From assembly GCF_038502225.1 (NCBI RefSeq), contig NC_091312.1, positions 29,109,910 to 29,173,909 on the forward strand: a stretch of 64,000 nucleotides of DNA. The letters run 5' to 3'. The position numbers and the translations under genes were made by a program. Source of the DNA: Cherax quadricarinatus (lineage: Eukaryota; Arthropoda; Malacostraca; Decapoda; Parastacidae). Positions 48,494 through 62,068 of the stretch are shown one piece after another (position 1 is the stretch's first letter; each line of letters opens with the position of its first letter). The notes beneath the pieces were generated by a model that made no database searches, was not told the DNA's origin, and saw nothing but the letters and a program-made list of their open reading frames with translations.

Positions 48494-49032
48494 TTTTTTA
48501 TATTTTATTTAAAAACTCAATACACAAATATACATATAGACAATGTAAACAACGAAACGTAAGCATTATATATAACAAAAAGCTCCACATTCCCTACCTT
48601 AGCACTAAACTTATACATAAGAAAACACACGTTCAACTAAAAAAAATTTTGATACCCCCCCAAAAAAAAACCAGCCATCACACATAACATACATTTAACT
48701 AAACTAAAGACAGCCCACAGCTTCAAATACAGGTGGGTTTATTACATCCAAAATTGCAGCCATAAACACAGTATGCAATATAACCCAAAGAATGTCACAG
48801 GTATTTACATGTTACATAAAACTGTATGTACGAAGACATTCTCAATTATCCAAAAATTCTTTACACTTATTATTGTTGTATATTAAACTTCATATACAAA
48901 CACATTATACATAACACCTCAAAAAATTGCGAAACAAATAAAGGTTGGAAAATAATCTCCACACCTCACTACAGAAAAACTAAACACAGTACAATATAAC
49001 AAATGATTCGTCCCACCTCACTTCCATACACT
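48494..49032 (-). mobile_element. LINE 3' UTR, distal part with poly(A) signal
   Basis: About 540 bp of AT-rich sequence between the minisatellite and the element's 3' end. On the minus strand it ends TTTTTAAATAAAATATAAAA, containing AATAAA about 10 bases before a run of seven A, directly against the target duplication. Confidence 0.75.
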
Positions 49033-52000
49033 ACATTCATTCCACAAGCGAACAAACACTACATCATCCTACCAGCAGACATACGCTACGTCATCCTGCC
49101 AGCAGACATACTACATCATCCACTGCCAGCGAGACCGACACTGCATCATCCTTCAGAAGCGAACCGACGCTACATCATCTGAAGCGAACCGACGCTACGT
49201 CTGAGCAAACCGACGCATCATCCCTGCCAGCAAACCGACGCTACATCATCCTGCCAGCGAACCGACACTGCGTCATCCTACAAATGATTGACATCATCCA
49301 CAGGCGAACCGACATACATCATCCCTGACGAACCGACACTACATCATCCACCACAAACGAACGACGCTACATCATCCTGCAAACCGACACTACATCGTCC
49401 TGCAAGCCAAACCGACACTGCATCATCACAAGCGAATCGACCTGCGCTCATCCACAGGCGAACAAACACTACATCATCCTGCAAGCGAACAAACACTGCG
49501 TAATCCTACAGGCGAACCGACGCTACATCGTCCTGCAAACGACAAACGCTGCATCGTCTACCAGACAGAGCACTACGTCATCCCGCACAGGCAGACAAGA
49601 GCGCTGCATCGTCCTGGGAGCGAAACCGACGCTGCATCGTCCTGCAGGCAGACCGACGCTGCGTCGTCACTGCAAGCAAACCGACGCTGCGTCGTCTACC
49701 AGGCAGACAAACGCTACGTCGTCCGCCCTGGGGCAGATTAGACACTACGTCGTCCCACAGGCCAGACAAACGCTGCGTCGTCCCCTGCAGGCGAACCGAC
49801 GCTGCGTCGTCCTGCAAACCCGAACGGGCGCTACCGTCGTCACCTCAGGCGAACCGACGCTGCGTCGTCTACAGGGACCGACGCACGTCGTCACCACAGG
49901 CGGACAAGACACCGTCGTCCTGCAGCGAACCAAACGCTACATCATCCTACAGAGCGAACCGACACTACGTCATCCTACAAGCGAACAAACACTGCGGCAT
50001 CTACAAACGAATATGGAAACACTACGTCATCCTGCAGGCAGACAAACGCTACATCATCCTACAAGCAGACAAACACTGTCATCTACAGGCGAACAAACCT
50101 TTACGTCGTCACCGCAAACCAGACAAACTGCGTTCATCACAAGCGAACCGACACTACATCATCCACCAAACTGAACAAACACTACATCATCACCACAGAG
50201 CAGACCGACACTGCAATCATCCTGCAAGCGAGACAAACACTACATCGTCATACAAGCTTGAACAAACACTACATCATCCTGCAAACGAACAAACGCTACA
50301 TCATCCTACAAACGAACAAACACTACAATCATCCTACAGGCGAACAAACGCTGCGTCATCCTGAAGCGAACAGAGCACTACATCCTTACAGGCGAACCAA
50401 ACGCACTGCATCATCTACAAGCGAACAAAGCTACATTCATCCACAAGCAGACAAACACTACATCATCCTACAAGCGAACAAACACTACATCCTGAAGCGA
50501 ACAAACCTTTACATCATCCACCTGACCAGACAAACCACTACATCGTCTACAAGCAGACAAACACTGCATCCTACCAAACTGAACAAACACTGTCATCCTA
50601 CAAACTGAACAAACACTACATCCTACAAACGAACAAAGCATCCTACAAACGAACAAACACTGCACATCCTACAAACCCGAACAAACACTACATCCTACCA
50701 GCGAACAAACACTACATCATCCTTCAAGCGAATAAACACTACATCATCCTACAAGCGAACAAACACACCCATCCTACAAGCGAACAAACACTACATCATC
50801 CTACAAACGAACAAACACTACATCCCATACAAACAAACAAACACTACATCCATCCTACCAGCGAACAAACACTACACATCATCCTACAAACGAACAAACA
50901 CTACACTTCATCCACAAGCGAACAAACACTACATCATCCACCAAGCAGACAAACGCTACATCATCCTACAAGCGAACAAACACTACATCATCCTACAAGC
51001 AAACCGACACTACGTAATCTGCAAACGAGCAAACCTGCATCATCCTGCAAACCAGACAAACACATCATCCTGACGAACCGACACTACGTCATCTGAAACG
51101 AACAAACACTACATTACGTCCTACCAAGGCGAACAAACACTACATCATCCTACAAGCAAACAAACACTGCATCATCCTACCAGCGAACCGACACTACATC
51201 ATCCTACAAGCGGACAAACACTACGTCATCCTACAAACAAACAAACACTACATCATCCTACAAACGAACAAACACTACGTGTCCTACAAACAAACAAACA
51301 CTACATCATCCACAAACGAACAAACACTACATCATCCTACAAACGAACAAACACTACATCATCCACAAACGAACAAACACTACATCATCCTACAAGCAGA
51401 CAAACACTGCATCATCCTACAAGCGAACAAACGCTACCATCATCCTACAAGCGAACAAACGCACATCATCTACTAGGGAACAAACACTACATCATCCTAC
51501 AAGCGAACAAACGCTACATCCTGACCCAGACAAACACTGTCATCACCTGAGCAGACAAACACTCATCATCCTGCAAGCGAACAAACGCTACATCATCCTG
51601 CAAGCGAACCGACACCATCGTCACCTGGGCGGACAAGCCTTCGTCGTCGCCGGCCAGACCGACGCTGCATCGTCCACCGGGCGAACGACGCTGCATCGTC
51701 CTGCAGGCGAACCGACGCTGCATTCGTCCCGCAGGCGAACAGGCGCTACGTCGTCGCCGCAGGCGAGACAAGACGCTGCGTCGTCCTACCTGAGCGAATG
51801 GGCCGCTGCGTCGTCCTGGGCAGACAAACGCACGTCGTCACCACCGGGCGAACCAGACGCTGCGTCGTCTGCAGGCGAACCGACGCTACGTCGTCCTGCA
51901 GGCTGAGACAGGCGCTGCGAAATCGTCGCCGCCAGGCGAGACAGGCACTGCGTCGTCCTGCAGGCGAGACAGAGCGCTGCGTCCCCTCACAGGCAGACAG

Positions 52001-53543
52001 ACGCTGCGTCGTCCACAAGCGAACAAACTACATTCATCCACGACAGACAAGACACTGCAATCATCCACCTGACGAACAAACACCATCCTGCAAGCGAACC
52101 GACTTTCACGTCATCCTGCAAGCGAACCGACGCTACACATCATCCTACAGAGCGAACCGACGCATCCTACCAGAGCAGGAACCGACTACATCATCCTGCA
52201 AGCGAACCGACACTACATCCACAAGCAGACAAACACTGCATCCTGAAGCGAGACAAACGCTACATCCTCCTGGTCGACACTACGTCCTACAGGCGAACCG
52301 ACGCTGCATCGTCCTACAGGCGAACCGACGCGTCATCCACCTGGGCGAACAAACTGCATCCTACCGGGCGTTGGCTTTCATCCGTCCTGCCGGCGAACCA
52401 AACGCTGCATCATCCCACAGGCAGACAAACGCTACATCATCTTACAAACGAACAAACGCTACATCATCCTACAAGCGAACCGACACTGCAATCATCCCTA
52501 CCAGCCAGACAAACACTGCGTCGCCACCAAGGCGAACAAACACTACATTTATCTTACAATGAACAAACACTACATAATCCTACAAGCTGAACTGAAACAC
52601 TACATCATCTACCAGCGAACCGACACCATCATCCTACCAGCGAACAAACACTACATCATCCTACAAGCAACCAAACACTACATCATCCTATGGCAGACAT
52701 GCACTACATCATCACCAGACATACGCCACATCCTGCCAGCGAGACAAACGCACCATCATCCTTCAAGCGAACCGACACTACGTCATCCTGCAAGCGAACA
52801 AACACCCGTCCTGCAAACAAACCATTACTACATCATCCCTGCCAGCGAACCGACGCTACGTCATCCTGCCGGGCGAACAAACACTGCATCATCCATACAG
52901 GCGGTGAAGCACTACATCCTTCACAAGCAGACAAACGCTACGTCATCCACAGGCGAACGACACTGCATCATCCTGCAAGCGAACAAACACTGCATCATCC
53001 ACCTGACAAACCAAAACGCTACATCATCCTACAAGCTGGAAACCGACACTACATCGTCCACCTGAAGCGAACCGACACTACGTATTACAAACGAATAAAC
53101 ACTGCATCATCCTACAAACGAACAAACGCGTGTACCGCAAGCGAACAAACGCTACAATCGTCCTACAAACAAACAAACTGCTACATCATCCTGCCGGCGA
53201 ACAAACACTACATCGTCTACAAGCGAAGACCGACACTGCATCATCCTGCAAGCAATAAACTGTGTCCTGACCAGAACGGCACATAAATCACCATGACCAA
53301 ACAAACACTGCATGTACCTGAACAGACAAACGCTACATCATCCTGCAGGCGAACCGACACTGCATCAATCCACAGCGAACCGACGCTACATCATCCTACA
53401 ATGAACAAACACTACATCATCCTACCAAGCGAACCGACTGCATCATCCACCACCAGGCAGACAAACACTACGTCATCCTGCAGAGACAAACCTTTGTCAT
53501 CCTGCAAAACGTTCAAACGCATACGTCGTCACCTGACGACCCA
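49033..53543. other. Altered block of the 27-bp array with A-to-G bias
   Basis: Compared with the clean part, plus-strand A residues are replaced mainly by G (ACTACATCATCC becomes GCTGCGTCGTCC, CTACAAGCG becomes CTGCAGGCG, and ACAAAC becomes ACCGAC), with many small deletions. The effect is strongest at about 49600-49900 and 51600-52020. The right border is sharp. A strand-specific base-calling error in a long repeat is the likeliest cause. Confidence 0.6.
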
Positions 53544-56084
53544 AGCGAACAAACACTACATCATCCTTCAAGCGAACAAACACTACATCATCCTACAAGC
53601 GAACAAACACTACATCATCCTACAAGCAAACAAACACTACATCATCCTACCAGCAAACAAACACTACATCATCCTACCAGCGAACAAACACTACATCATC
53701 CTACAAGCGAACAAACACTACATCATCCCACAAGCGAACAAACACTACATCATCCCACAAGCGAACAAACACTACATCATCCTACAAGCGAACAAACACT
53801 ACATCATCCTACAAGCAAACAAACACTACATCATCCTACAAGCAAACAAACACTACATCATCCTACAAGCGAACAAACACTACATCATCCCACAAGCGAA
53901 CAAACACTACATCATCCTACAAGCGAACAAACACTACATCATCCTACAAGCGAACAAACACTACATCATCCTACAAGCAAACAAACACTACATCATCCTA
54001 CCAGCGAACAAACACTACATCATCCTACAAGCGAACAAACACTACATCATCCTACAAGCAAACAAACACTACATCATCCTACAAGCGAACAAACACTACA
54101 TCATCCTACAAGCAAACAAACACTACATCATCCTACAAGCGAACAAACACTACATCATCCTACAAGCGAACAAACACTACATCATCCCACAAGCGAACAA
54201 ACACTACATCATCCTACAAGCGAACAAACACTACATCATCCTACAAGCGAACAAACACTACATCATCCTACAAGCGAACAAACACTACATCATCCTACAA
54301 GGGAACAAACACTACATCATCCTACAAGCGAACAAACACTACATCATCCTACAAGCGAACAAACACTACATCATCCTACAAACGAACAAACACTACATCA
54401 TCCTACAAGCGAACAAACACTACATCATCCTACAAGCGAACAAACACTACATCATCCTACAAGCGAACAAACACTACATCATCCTACAAGCGAACAAACA
54501 CTACATCATCCTACAAGCGAACAAACACTACATCATCCTACAAGCGAACAAACACTACATTCATCCCACAAGCGAACAAACACTACATCATCCTACAAGC
54601 GAACAAACACTACATCATCCTACAAGCGAACAAACACTACATCATCCTACAAGCGAACAAACACTACATCATCCTACAAGCGAACAAACACTACATCATC
54701 CTACAAGCGAACAAACACTACATCATCCTACAAGCGAACAAACACTACATCATCCTACAAGCGAACAAACACTACATCATCCTACAAGCGAACAAACACT
54801 ACATCCTACAAGCGAACAAACACTACATCATCCTACAAGCGAACAAACACTACATTCATCCCACAAGCGAACAAACACTACATCATCCTACAAGCGAACA
54901 AACACTACATCCTACAAGCGAACAAACACTACATCATCCTACAAGCGAACAAACACTACATCATCCTACAAGCGAACAAACACTACATCCTACAAGCGAA
55001 CAAACACTACATCATCCTACAAGCGAACAAACACTACATCCTACAAGCGAACAAACACTACATCCTACAAGCGAACAAACACTACATCCTACAAGCGAAC
55101 AAACACTACATCCTACAAGCGAACAAACACTACATCCTACAAGCGAACAAACACTACATCATCCTACAAGCGAACAAACACTACATCATCCTACAAGCGA
55201 ACAAACACTACATCCTACAAGCGAACAAACACTACATCATCCTACAAGCGAACAAACACTACATCATCCTACAAGCGAACAAACACTACATCCTACAAGC
55301 GAACAAACACTACATCATCCTACAAGCGAACAAACACTACATCATCCCACAAGCGAACAAACACTACATCATCCCACAAGCGAACAAACACTACATCATC
55401 CTACAAGCGAACAAACACTACATCATCCCATAAGCGAACAAACACTACATCATCCTACAAGCGAACAAACACTATATCATCCTACAAGCGAACAAACACT
55501 ACATCATCCTACAAGCGAACAAACACTACATCATCCTACAAGCGAACAAACACTACATCCTACAAGCGAACAAACACTACATCATCCTACAAGCGAACAA
55601 ACACTACATCATCCTACAAGCGAACAAACACTACATCATCCCACAAGCGAACAAACACTACATCATCCTACAAGCGAACAAACACTACATCATCCTACAA
55701 GCGAACAAACACTACATCATCCTACACGTGAACAAACACTACATCATCCCACAAGCGAACAAACACTACATCATCCTACAAGCGAACAAACACTACATCA
55801 TCCCATAAGCGAACAAACACTACATCATCCTACAAGCGAACAAACACTACATCATCCTACAAGCGAACAAACACTACATCATCCTACAAGCGAACAAACA
55901 CTACATCATCCTACAAGCGAACAAACACTACATCATCCTACAAGCGAACAAACACTACATCATCCTACAAGCGAACAAACACTACATCATCCTACAAGCG
56001 AACAAACACTACATCATCCCACAAGCGAACAAACACTACATCATCCTACAAGCGAACAAACACTACATCATCCTACAAGCGAAC
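49033..56084. repeat. 27-bp minisatellite inside the LINE 3' UTR (~7 kb)
   Basis: Unit words are AACAAACACTACATCATCC and TACAAGCG; a 24-bp form lacks one ATC. From about 53543 to 56084 units are nearly identical; from 49033 to about 53543 they are heavily altered (separate entry). About 260 units in total. Frames are stop-free in the plus direction (NKHYIILQA-type periods) and are not genes. Because both flanks are LINE 3' UTR and lie within one target duplication, the array belongs to, or grew inside, the element. Confidence 0.95.
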
Positions 56085-56806
56085 TTACACAATCACGTAT
56101 ATTTAGTAATATTTTTCAAATATAATTTCCATTTTTAATTACAAACTTCTTCTACCATATAATAAAATATACATAGTCAGTACTATTAAACATTAACTTA
56201 AACAAGTACTATATTATTATTCTACAGACCGCAGCATTACTTGCATCACCATCCTAACCCTACTGAACACATTGTACATGAACACATGTCCTTATATACC
56301 CATCACGTCAATAATATTCATTGATGTTCACCGAATACTAATATACAACCCATACTGAGTACATGAAATTCTCTCTTACATACTGCTATATACACTTGAC
56401 TTATGATAAAAATCACACACATTACATTATCTCATTATTAGCAGTACATTTGGTACACAGACATATTTATCACGCCCGCATGTCCTTTGCTTTGATACAA
56501 CCACCAGTCCTGATAATACATTACAACCTATTCCAAATTTAACTTATCCATTACATACATCAGTAAACCATCCTGAGTATGACCGTATACTTTTCACATT
56601 CACACAAATATTGCTCATTTCCATGCCCATAAAAATCTTAACAACTTTTCCCTTACGAACCACCACAAACTTACTTAAAACACACTCCACAACTACGCTG
56701 CCATTTCACACCATATCAAGGAACTCCTCATACGTTCCCAAATTCTGAGACGAGCCCGGTGCAACCCCTGAAATTCCTAACACATCACCCCCCCCTTTTT
56801 TTTTTC
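56085..56806 (-). mobile_element. LINE 3' UTR, proximal part
   Basis: About 720 bp between the end of ORF2 and the minisatellite, without coding frame, with a G/A homopolymer pair near 56784-56803. Confidence 0.65.
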
Positions 56807-59800
56807 TCACTCCGTCAACAAACCTCTGACATTCATACTTCGATATCCTTCAGGAAAAGCCCTTTCCCATCTACTTCCGTATATCCCCCTATTACGACTA
56901 AGTGTTTTGTACATTGTTGCAGCCAATACCTTCTTTCGCACCATCCAATCCCCATTACCCCTCATGGCCCATGATACGAAAACAAAATCCGTTATGATGT
57001 ACACCTAAGCACGCTGCACAGACTCTTCCACACCTCCCACATCTAAACTCAATGCCCTTAATACCGATATCCCTCCCCCACCTACTCTCCTCAAAATCCC
57101 ACCCATCCACTCCCGTATACACTTCAAATTTTTACAAAAATATACTACATGAAAAGCTGTCTCCCTATCCCCACACGCCCTACATACGTCCTCCACCATC
57201 AACCCTCTCTCCCGAAGCACCACACCAGACGGCAATATTCCATGAAGGAAACGAAACATTACCTCTCTCACTCTTGGTCTGATGCATACCAACCGCAACC
57301 TTACCCAAATGTCTCCCCATGCATACATTGGGTATATGCCCTCATCATTCGCAGTCACGCTCACCCCTACAGCACGCTCCAGAACACCCACCCGTATCCT
57401 AGACAGATCTCTAACATACAATAAAGCTCGCAGCACATCCTCACACTCTTTCATCTCTGATCCTACCCACCACCTTCGTGCCTCCTCATATAATGCTTGC
57501 ACACCCTTCCCCACACGACCTTCCTCTCGGAGAAACCCCCTCTTCAAATATATACACTTAACCCTTAATCTTTTATCTATTAAACCCAATCCACCTTTGT
57601 CGACCGGTAGCATAACAACACTCCTACCCAACCAGTCACACCCAGAACCCCATATATAACGAAAAACCTTTTTTAACATTCTTGTTATGTCCGGTCTTGC
57701 CAAAGGATATACTGCTGCCACATGCCAGACCATACTATATAACATTACATTCACCACTATTACACGTTGATGTATCGTCAAATGCATGGGTCTCAAAACA
57801 TTTAACCTACCCACCAACTTATCCACTGCCCTCCCAGAATTAACCAACCGTGCCTCCCCGGCATTCCCCATATAAATTATCCCACACACCTTTAGTCTAT
57901 CCACCACACACCAACGCACAGCTGTTTCCCATCTCGCCCTCCCTACCCAATTCCCTAAGACCAATAATTTCGATTTCTCCACATTCACTTTTAAACCTGT
58001 AACTCCTTCAAAACCACCAATCACATTCTCCACCTCATGTAAACTTTCCTCCAAGCTCATTAGAATTGTTGTATCATCCACATACCCTATTATTCCCATC
58101 CCTCCATTCTCCACACCACAATCCACCCCTAAACATTTCCCCACTGCCCTGTAAAAAGGGTCCTGTATATAACCAAACAACAGTTGAGACAGAGGACAAC
58201 CCTGCCTTATGCCTCTACCCACTGAAACCCACTCTCCCAATTTCCCATTCACCTGCACACGTACACCTACCCTATTATACAAAGTCTCAATCCAACGCAC
58301 CATCTTTTCCCCAAAACCCTGCCTCCGTAAGATATGCCACAGTGCCTCTCGTTCTACGCAATCATATGCTGCCTGCCAATCCAGTGCTAAGACACCTCCC
58401 CCCCCCTTTATTCTCCCCCTCCATACTTTCCACAAAATCTTTTATTATTCCATGCCCCTCATACATCGGCCTCCCAGGCACCCCATACTGACCTCTCGCA
58501 ACAACTCTATCACGCACTTCAGCCTGTTCCCCAAGATTTTTGCGAATATCTTATAATCAGCACATAACAACGACAACGCTCTGTAGTTCTGCACTGTAGT
58601 AGGGCCTTCCCCTTTTGGAATCAAAACTACTAATGCGGTGCGCTGTAACTCACCCATCCTCCCCTCACTTTTCATCACATTCATCAGGTTCACTAAAAAA
58701 TCCTTCAACACACTCCAATGCTTCACATAGAATTCACAAGGTAACCCATCTATACCTGGCGCTTTACCTCTCGGCATATTCTCCAAAGCTCTCCATACCT
58801 CCCCCTCTTCAATATCCCCTCCCAATGCCATACGATCACTTCCACTCAGCACACAAGATACATTCTCTCCCAATCTCTCTAAATCCTCACTGTTCACTCG
58901 TACACTCCGCAAATATTTTCCAAACCAACTATCCAGAAAACCACTCATACCCTCAGTAGTTCGCAACTCCTGACCCTTCGTATACCCACCTAAGTTCTCG
59001 TGTACTACCAGCTTATCAATCTCCATTGCCAACCTGCGTCTCCGCTGGCCCCGTAACACACAAGCTGACGGCCTGTCACCCCAAATAGCCTCCTCTAACC
59101 CACCTTGCACCCTCGCCTCATCAAATCTCTCATTGTGCATGTCTCTTATCTGCCACCTTAACGCTTCAATTTCCTCCATTGGATACACACCTACCACAGC
59201 ACCCCTCTCATAACAACCCTGCAACCGCCCCTCTAAATACTGTTGAAGCCCATATGTCATCCATGCCTCATTCTTTCCCCTTCGCACATAATATTGCCTG
59301 ATCCTCCTCTTTGCAGCCCCATCCCACCACCCCAATAAATCGCTTGCACTCTTACCCCCACCCCATAAGTCCTTCCACAAGCTTTCAAAATCCCCTCCCT
59401 CCACCCCTCTCACCCAGTAGTCGTACATTCAGCTTCCAGTACCCCAAATATCTCTTAGGCAAACCGTCCCAATTTAAATCAGCATAAACCGCCCTATGAT
59501 CTGAATAAACGACATTCACCATCTGCACCCACGTCACCCTCACACCCCTTGTCACATACAACCTATCTAGTCGTGCAGCATAGCCCTTTCTATGAAATGT
59601 GTGCTCTATCTCGCAATCCCCTCCATCAACTATATCCCTCAATCCCACACCTCTCAATAGATCCCCTAAACCTGCCAAAAAACACCCTGCGCCCTCGGTT
59701 CCACATCCTTCCTTCGCACCACACAGTTCCAGTCGCCACCAACTATTGTCACTGACTGTAATGACCGCAAATAATATACCAATACATTATTCACAAATTC

Positions 59801-60134
59801 ATTCTTTACCCTTACATCATTCTCAGCCGGCACATACACACAAACTACTGCCATCCTTTCACCTCTCCACCACCCATCTATTCTTAACACACGACCCCCC
59901 TTCCCTTCACTCCTAAGAACAACAAACGGGCTCATCTCTCGGATCAGGATTCCCACCCCTCCCTTCATTCGCTCCGAATACATCACAAACACTGTACCCA
60001 TCCACCTCCAATTCCCTTCCCAGCTTGAAATTATGTTCCTGCACAAAAACAATGTCTATAACATAACGTCTTAAAAATCCCTTTACCCACAGACGCTTCT
60101 CACTCGCACACAATCCATTAATATTCACTGTCAT
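56807..60134 (-). pseudogene. LINE ORF2: endonuclease and reverse transcriptase, frameshifted
   Basis: About 1,100 codons in broken frames. Endonuclease: TVNINGLCASEKR at the start, VQEHNF (QEHN at 60030-60041), GGVGILIRE, GGDWNCV (GDWN at 59726-59737) and YSDHRAVYADL (SDH at 59496-59504). RT: GKAPGIDGLPCEFY, ALVVLIPKGEG, NYRALSLLCADYKIFAKIL, motif A LALDWQAAYDCVERE, motif B GIRQGCPLSQLLF, catalytic GYVDDTTIL (YVDD at 58073-58084), GLKVNVEKSK; then a C-terminal CRACGDRETAFHVVYFC knuckle-like motif. Frameshifts lie near 59990, 59680 (T6 run), 59415, 58445 and 58398-58406 (C9 on plus). A TAG at 57005-57007 precedes 65 more open codons in the same frame. All catalytic residues remain, so decay is recent. 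Several shifts sit at homopolymers and could be consensus errors. Confidence 0.88.
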
Positions 60135-60145
60135 GCACTGGAAAC

Positions 60146-61306
60146 CTACTTATGTGATTTCACCCTCTGCCCCATTTCACCTTTCACTGACATGCTTCCA
60201 GTGTGTCTGCTTCTTCCACTTTTCTCTCCACTGCCCACTTGTGGCTTCCCCTGATCCAACACCGGACCAGGCGTACCTTTAGAGCTCCCACGCACCACAT
60301 CAACCCACGGCTTTTTCCCCGGTCTCTGTGCCGGGGTCAAAACATCATCCGAGTTGGAATATGTTGCCGCCCTCTTACGGTTGACACTCTCCGCATCCAT
60401 TTCCAACTCACTGGATGCCTCCCTGTGAATCTAAGCATTCACCTCAATCACTTCCACCACTCCTGGCGAGTCATCATCCTTCACGTTCACCAGTAGGCCT
60501 CCCTCTACCTGCACTTCACCACTCTGCACAGTCTTCCCGGTCTCCAAGGCAGATGCCTCACATTCCACTAACTGTGACAGTGATGGGCTGGTACCCACCA
60601 GTGGCAGCTCACGCTCCACTTCCTCACTCCAGGAAGTGCCACTTCTATGTACAGGTGACTCATCAGCATGACCCACCTCCGGTTCTGGCTCTTTCACCAT
60701 CTCACTACCTAGTTCCTGTCTCCGCTGCCATCGCCCACACTGGGCCACCATATGGTCATATGCACCACATAACCTACACATCTTCTGCTGCCAAGCGTAG
60801 TACACCATTACCTGCATCCTAAATGCGTCCAGTATGACGTAAGATGGGATGGAATGCCTCAACGTCATCTTGAGCGTGAACGTACCATCCGGCAAGACGG
60901 CATACGCCCCATCCGTCCATTTACCAGCCATAGCCAGGTGTACAGTTCCATACTGTTCAAATACATTCCGCAGGTCAGTCTCGTTCGCCTCAAATGGCAC
61001 ATTTCGGACTTTCACCCATGTGTAATGCCTAGACACGTCGATGAGTCGAACACGTATCGCTGAATTAACGTCCACACTCCCGTCCTGGTACTTGTCAACC
61101 AGCCGTTCATACACTCCAGCTGATCTCAACTTGACGAAAATACGATGGGCACCAATTAGTGCCACACCATACAGTTCTTGATCTGCAACACCATAGGTGT
61201 CACGGATAATTTACGGTAAAAGCACTTGTGCAGACTGAGGCATTATTGCACCACGCACCAATTCAAGGCACACCGTGTGCACACGCCTTCTCAAAGACTG
61301 CGCCAT
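60146..61306 (-). pseudogene. LINE ORF1: zinc-knuckle RNA-binding protein with two in-frame stops
   Basis: Starting at the ATG at 61306 (MAQSLRRRVHTVC), one frame can be followed for 387 codons to the TAG at 60146-60148, interrupted only by TAA at 61211-61213 (codon 32) and TAG at 60431-60433. Between these stops lies the main body: a region with VKVRNVPFEANETDLRNVF and QYGTVHLA that looks like an RRM-type or related nucleic-acid-binding fold, and a CCHC knuckle CRLCGAYDHMVAQC (60737-60778). After the second stop come acidic and basic, low-complexity residues (KRAATYSNSDDV, AQRPGKKPWVDVV). ORF1 proteins of such LINEs coat the element RNA. ORF2 begins 11 bp downstream in another frame. No frameshift is present, in contrast to ORF2. 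Confidence 0.82.
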
Positions 61307-61388
61307 GTTGTGAAAATATAAGTCTCCTGCAATGGCCAGCAGAGGGCAGTAGTCACACATTCACACTCTGCTCAGGTCAAGCGGCGAA

Positions 61389-62068
61389 TGGTCATGGTAG
61401 TAGTGGTGATTGTGGTGGAGGTGATGGTGGTCAAGGTAATGGTGGTCGTGGCGATGGTGGCGGTGGTGATGGCGATGGTGGTGGTGGTGATGGTGGTGGT
61501 GGTATTGGTGGTGGTGGCAATGGTGATGGTGGGGGTGTTGATGGTGGTGGTGGTTTTGGTGTTGATGGTGGTGGTGGTTTTGGTGTTGATGGTGGTGGTG
61601 ATGGTGGTGGTGGTGGTGGTGGCAGTGTTGGTGGTGATGTTGGTGGTTGCAGTGATTGTGATTTTGGGGGTGTTGAGGGTGGTGGTCGTTGTGGTGGTGG
61701 CAGTGGTGGTGGTGGTGATGTTGGTAATGGCGGCGATGGTGATGGTGGGGGTGTTGACGGTGGTTGTGGTGATGGTGGTGGCGATGATGGAGGTTGTGGT
61801 GGTGGCAGTGGTGGTTTTGGTGATGGTTGTGGCAGCGATGGTGATGGTGGGGTGTTGATGGTGGTTGTGGTGGTGGTGGTGATGGTGGTGGTGATGGTGG
61901 AGGTTTTGGTGGTGACAGTGGTGGTGGTGGTGATGTTGGTGGTGTCGATGATGGTGATGGTGGGGGTGTTGATGGTGGTTGTGGTGGTGGTGATGATGGT
62001 GGTGGTGATGGTGGAGGTTGTGGTGGTGGCAGTGGTGGTGGTGGTGATGTTGGTGGTGGCGGCGATGG
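61389..62068. repeat. GGT/GAT-rich array, part 2 of 3
   Basis: Begins with the second copy of the target duplication TGGTCATGGTAGT and continues as GATGGTGGTGGT triplets with GGGGGTGTTGATGG and GTGGCGGCGATGG variants to the LTR at 62069. The plus strand has hardly any C. Long GGDGG or VMVVV frames are by-products. Confidence 0.95.

Larger units (their letters stand above)
48494..61388 (-). mobile_element. Complete two-ORF LINE (~12.9 kb), L1/Tx1-like
   Basis: Bounded by the 13-bp direct repeat TGGTCATGGTAGT (48481-48493 and 61389-61401). On the minus strand: 5' UTR of about 82 bp (61307-61388), ORF1 (61306-60146), 11-bp spacer, ORF2 (60134-56807), 3' UTR of about 720 bp, a 7-kb 27-bp minisatellite, a further 540 bp of 3' UTR, and a 3' end with AATAAAATATAAAAAAA. 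The target duplication, A-rich tail and ORF order show a single full-length target-primed insertion into a GGT/GAT array that continues on both sides. Clade placement is by ORF1 zinc knuckle plus endonuclease/RT style and is moderate. All ORFs are broken, so the copy is inactive. Confidence 0.85.

Noticed and set aside
48009..48562. Histidine- or threonine-rich frames on the minus strand
   Set aside because: Translations of the GGT/GAT array.
53293..55731. 812-codon NKHYIILQA-type repeat protein
   Set aside because: Lies in the LINE 3' UTR minisatellite, antisense to the element; no protein family features.
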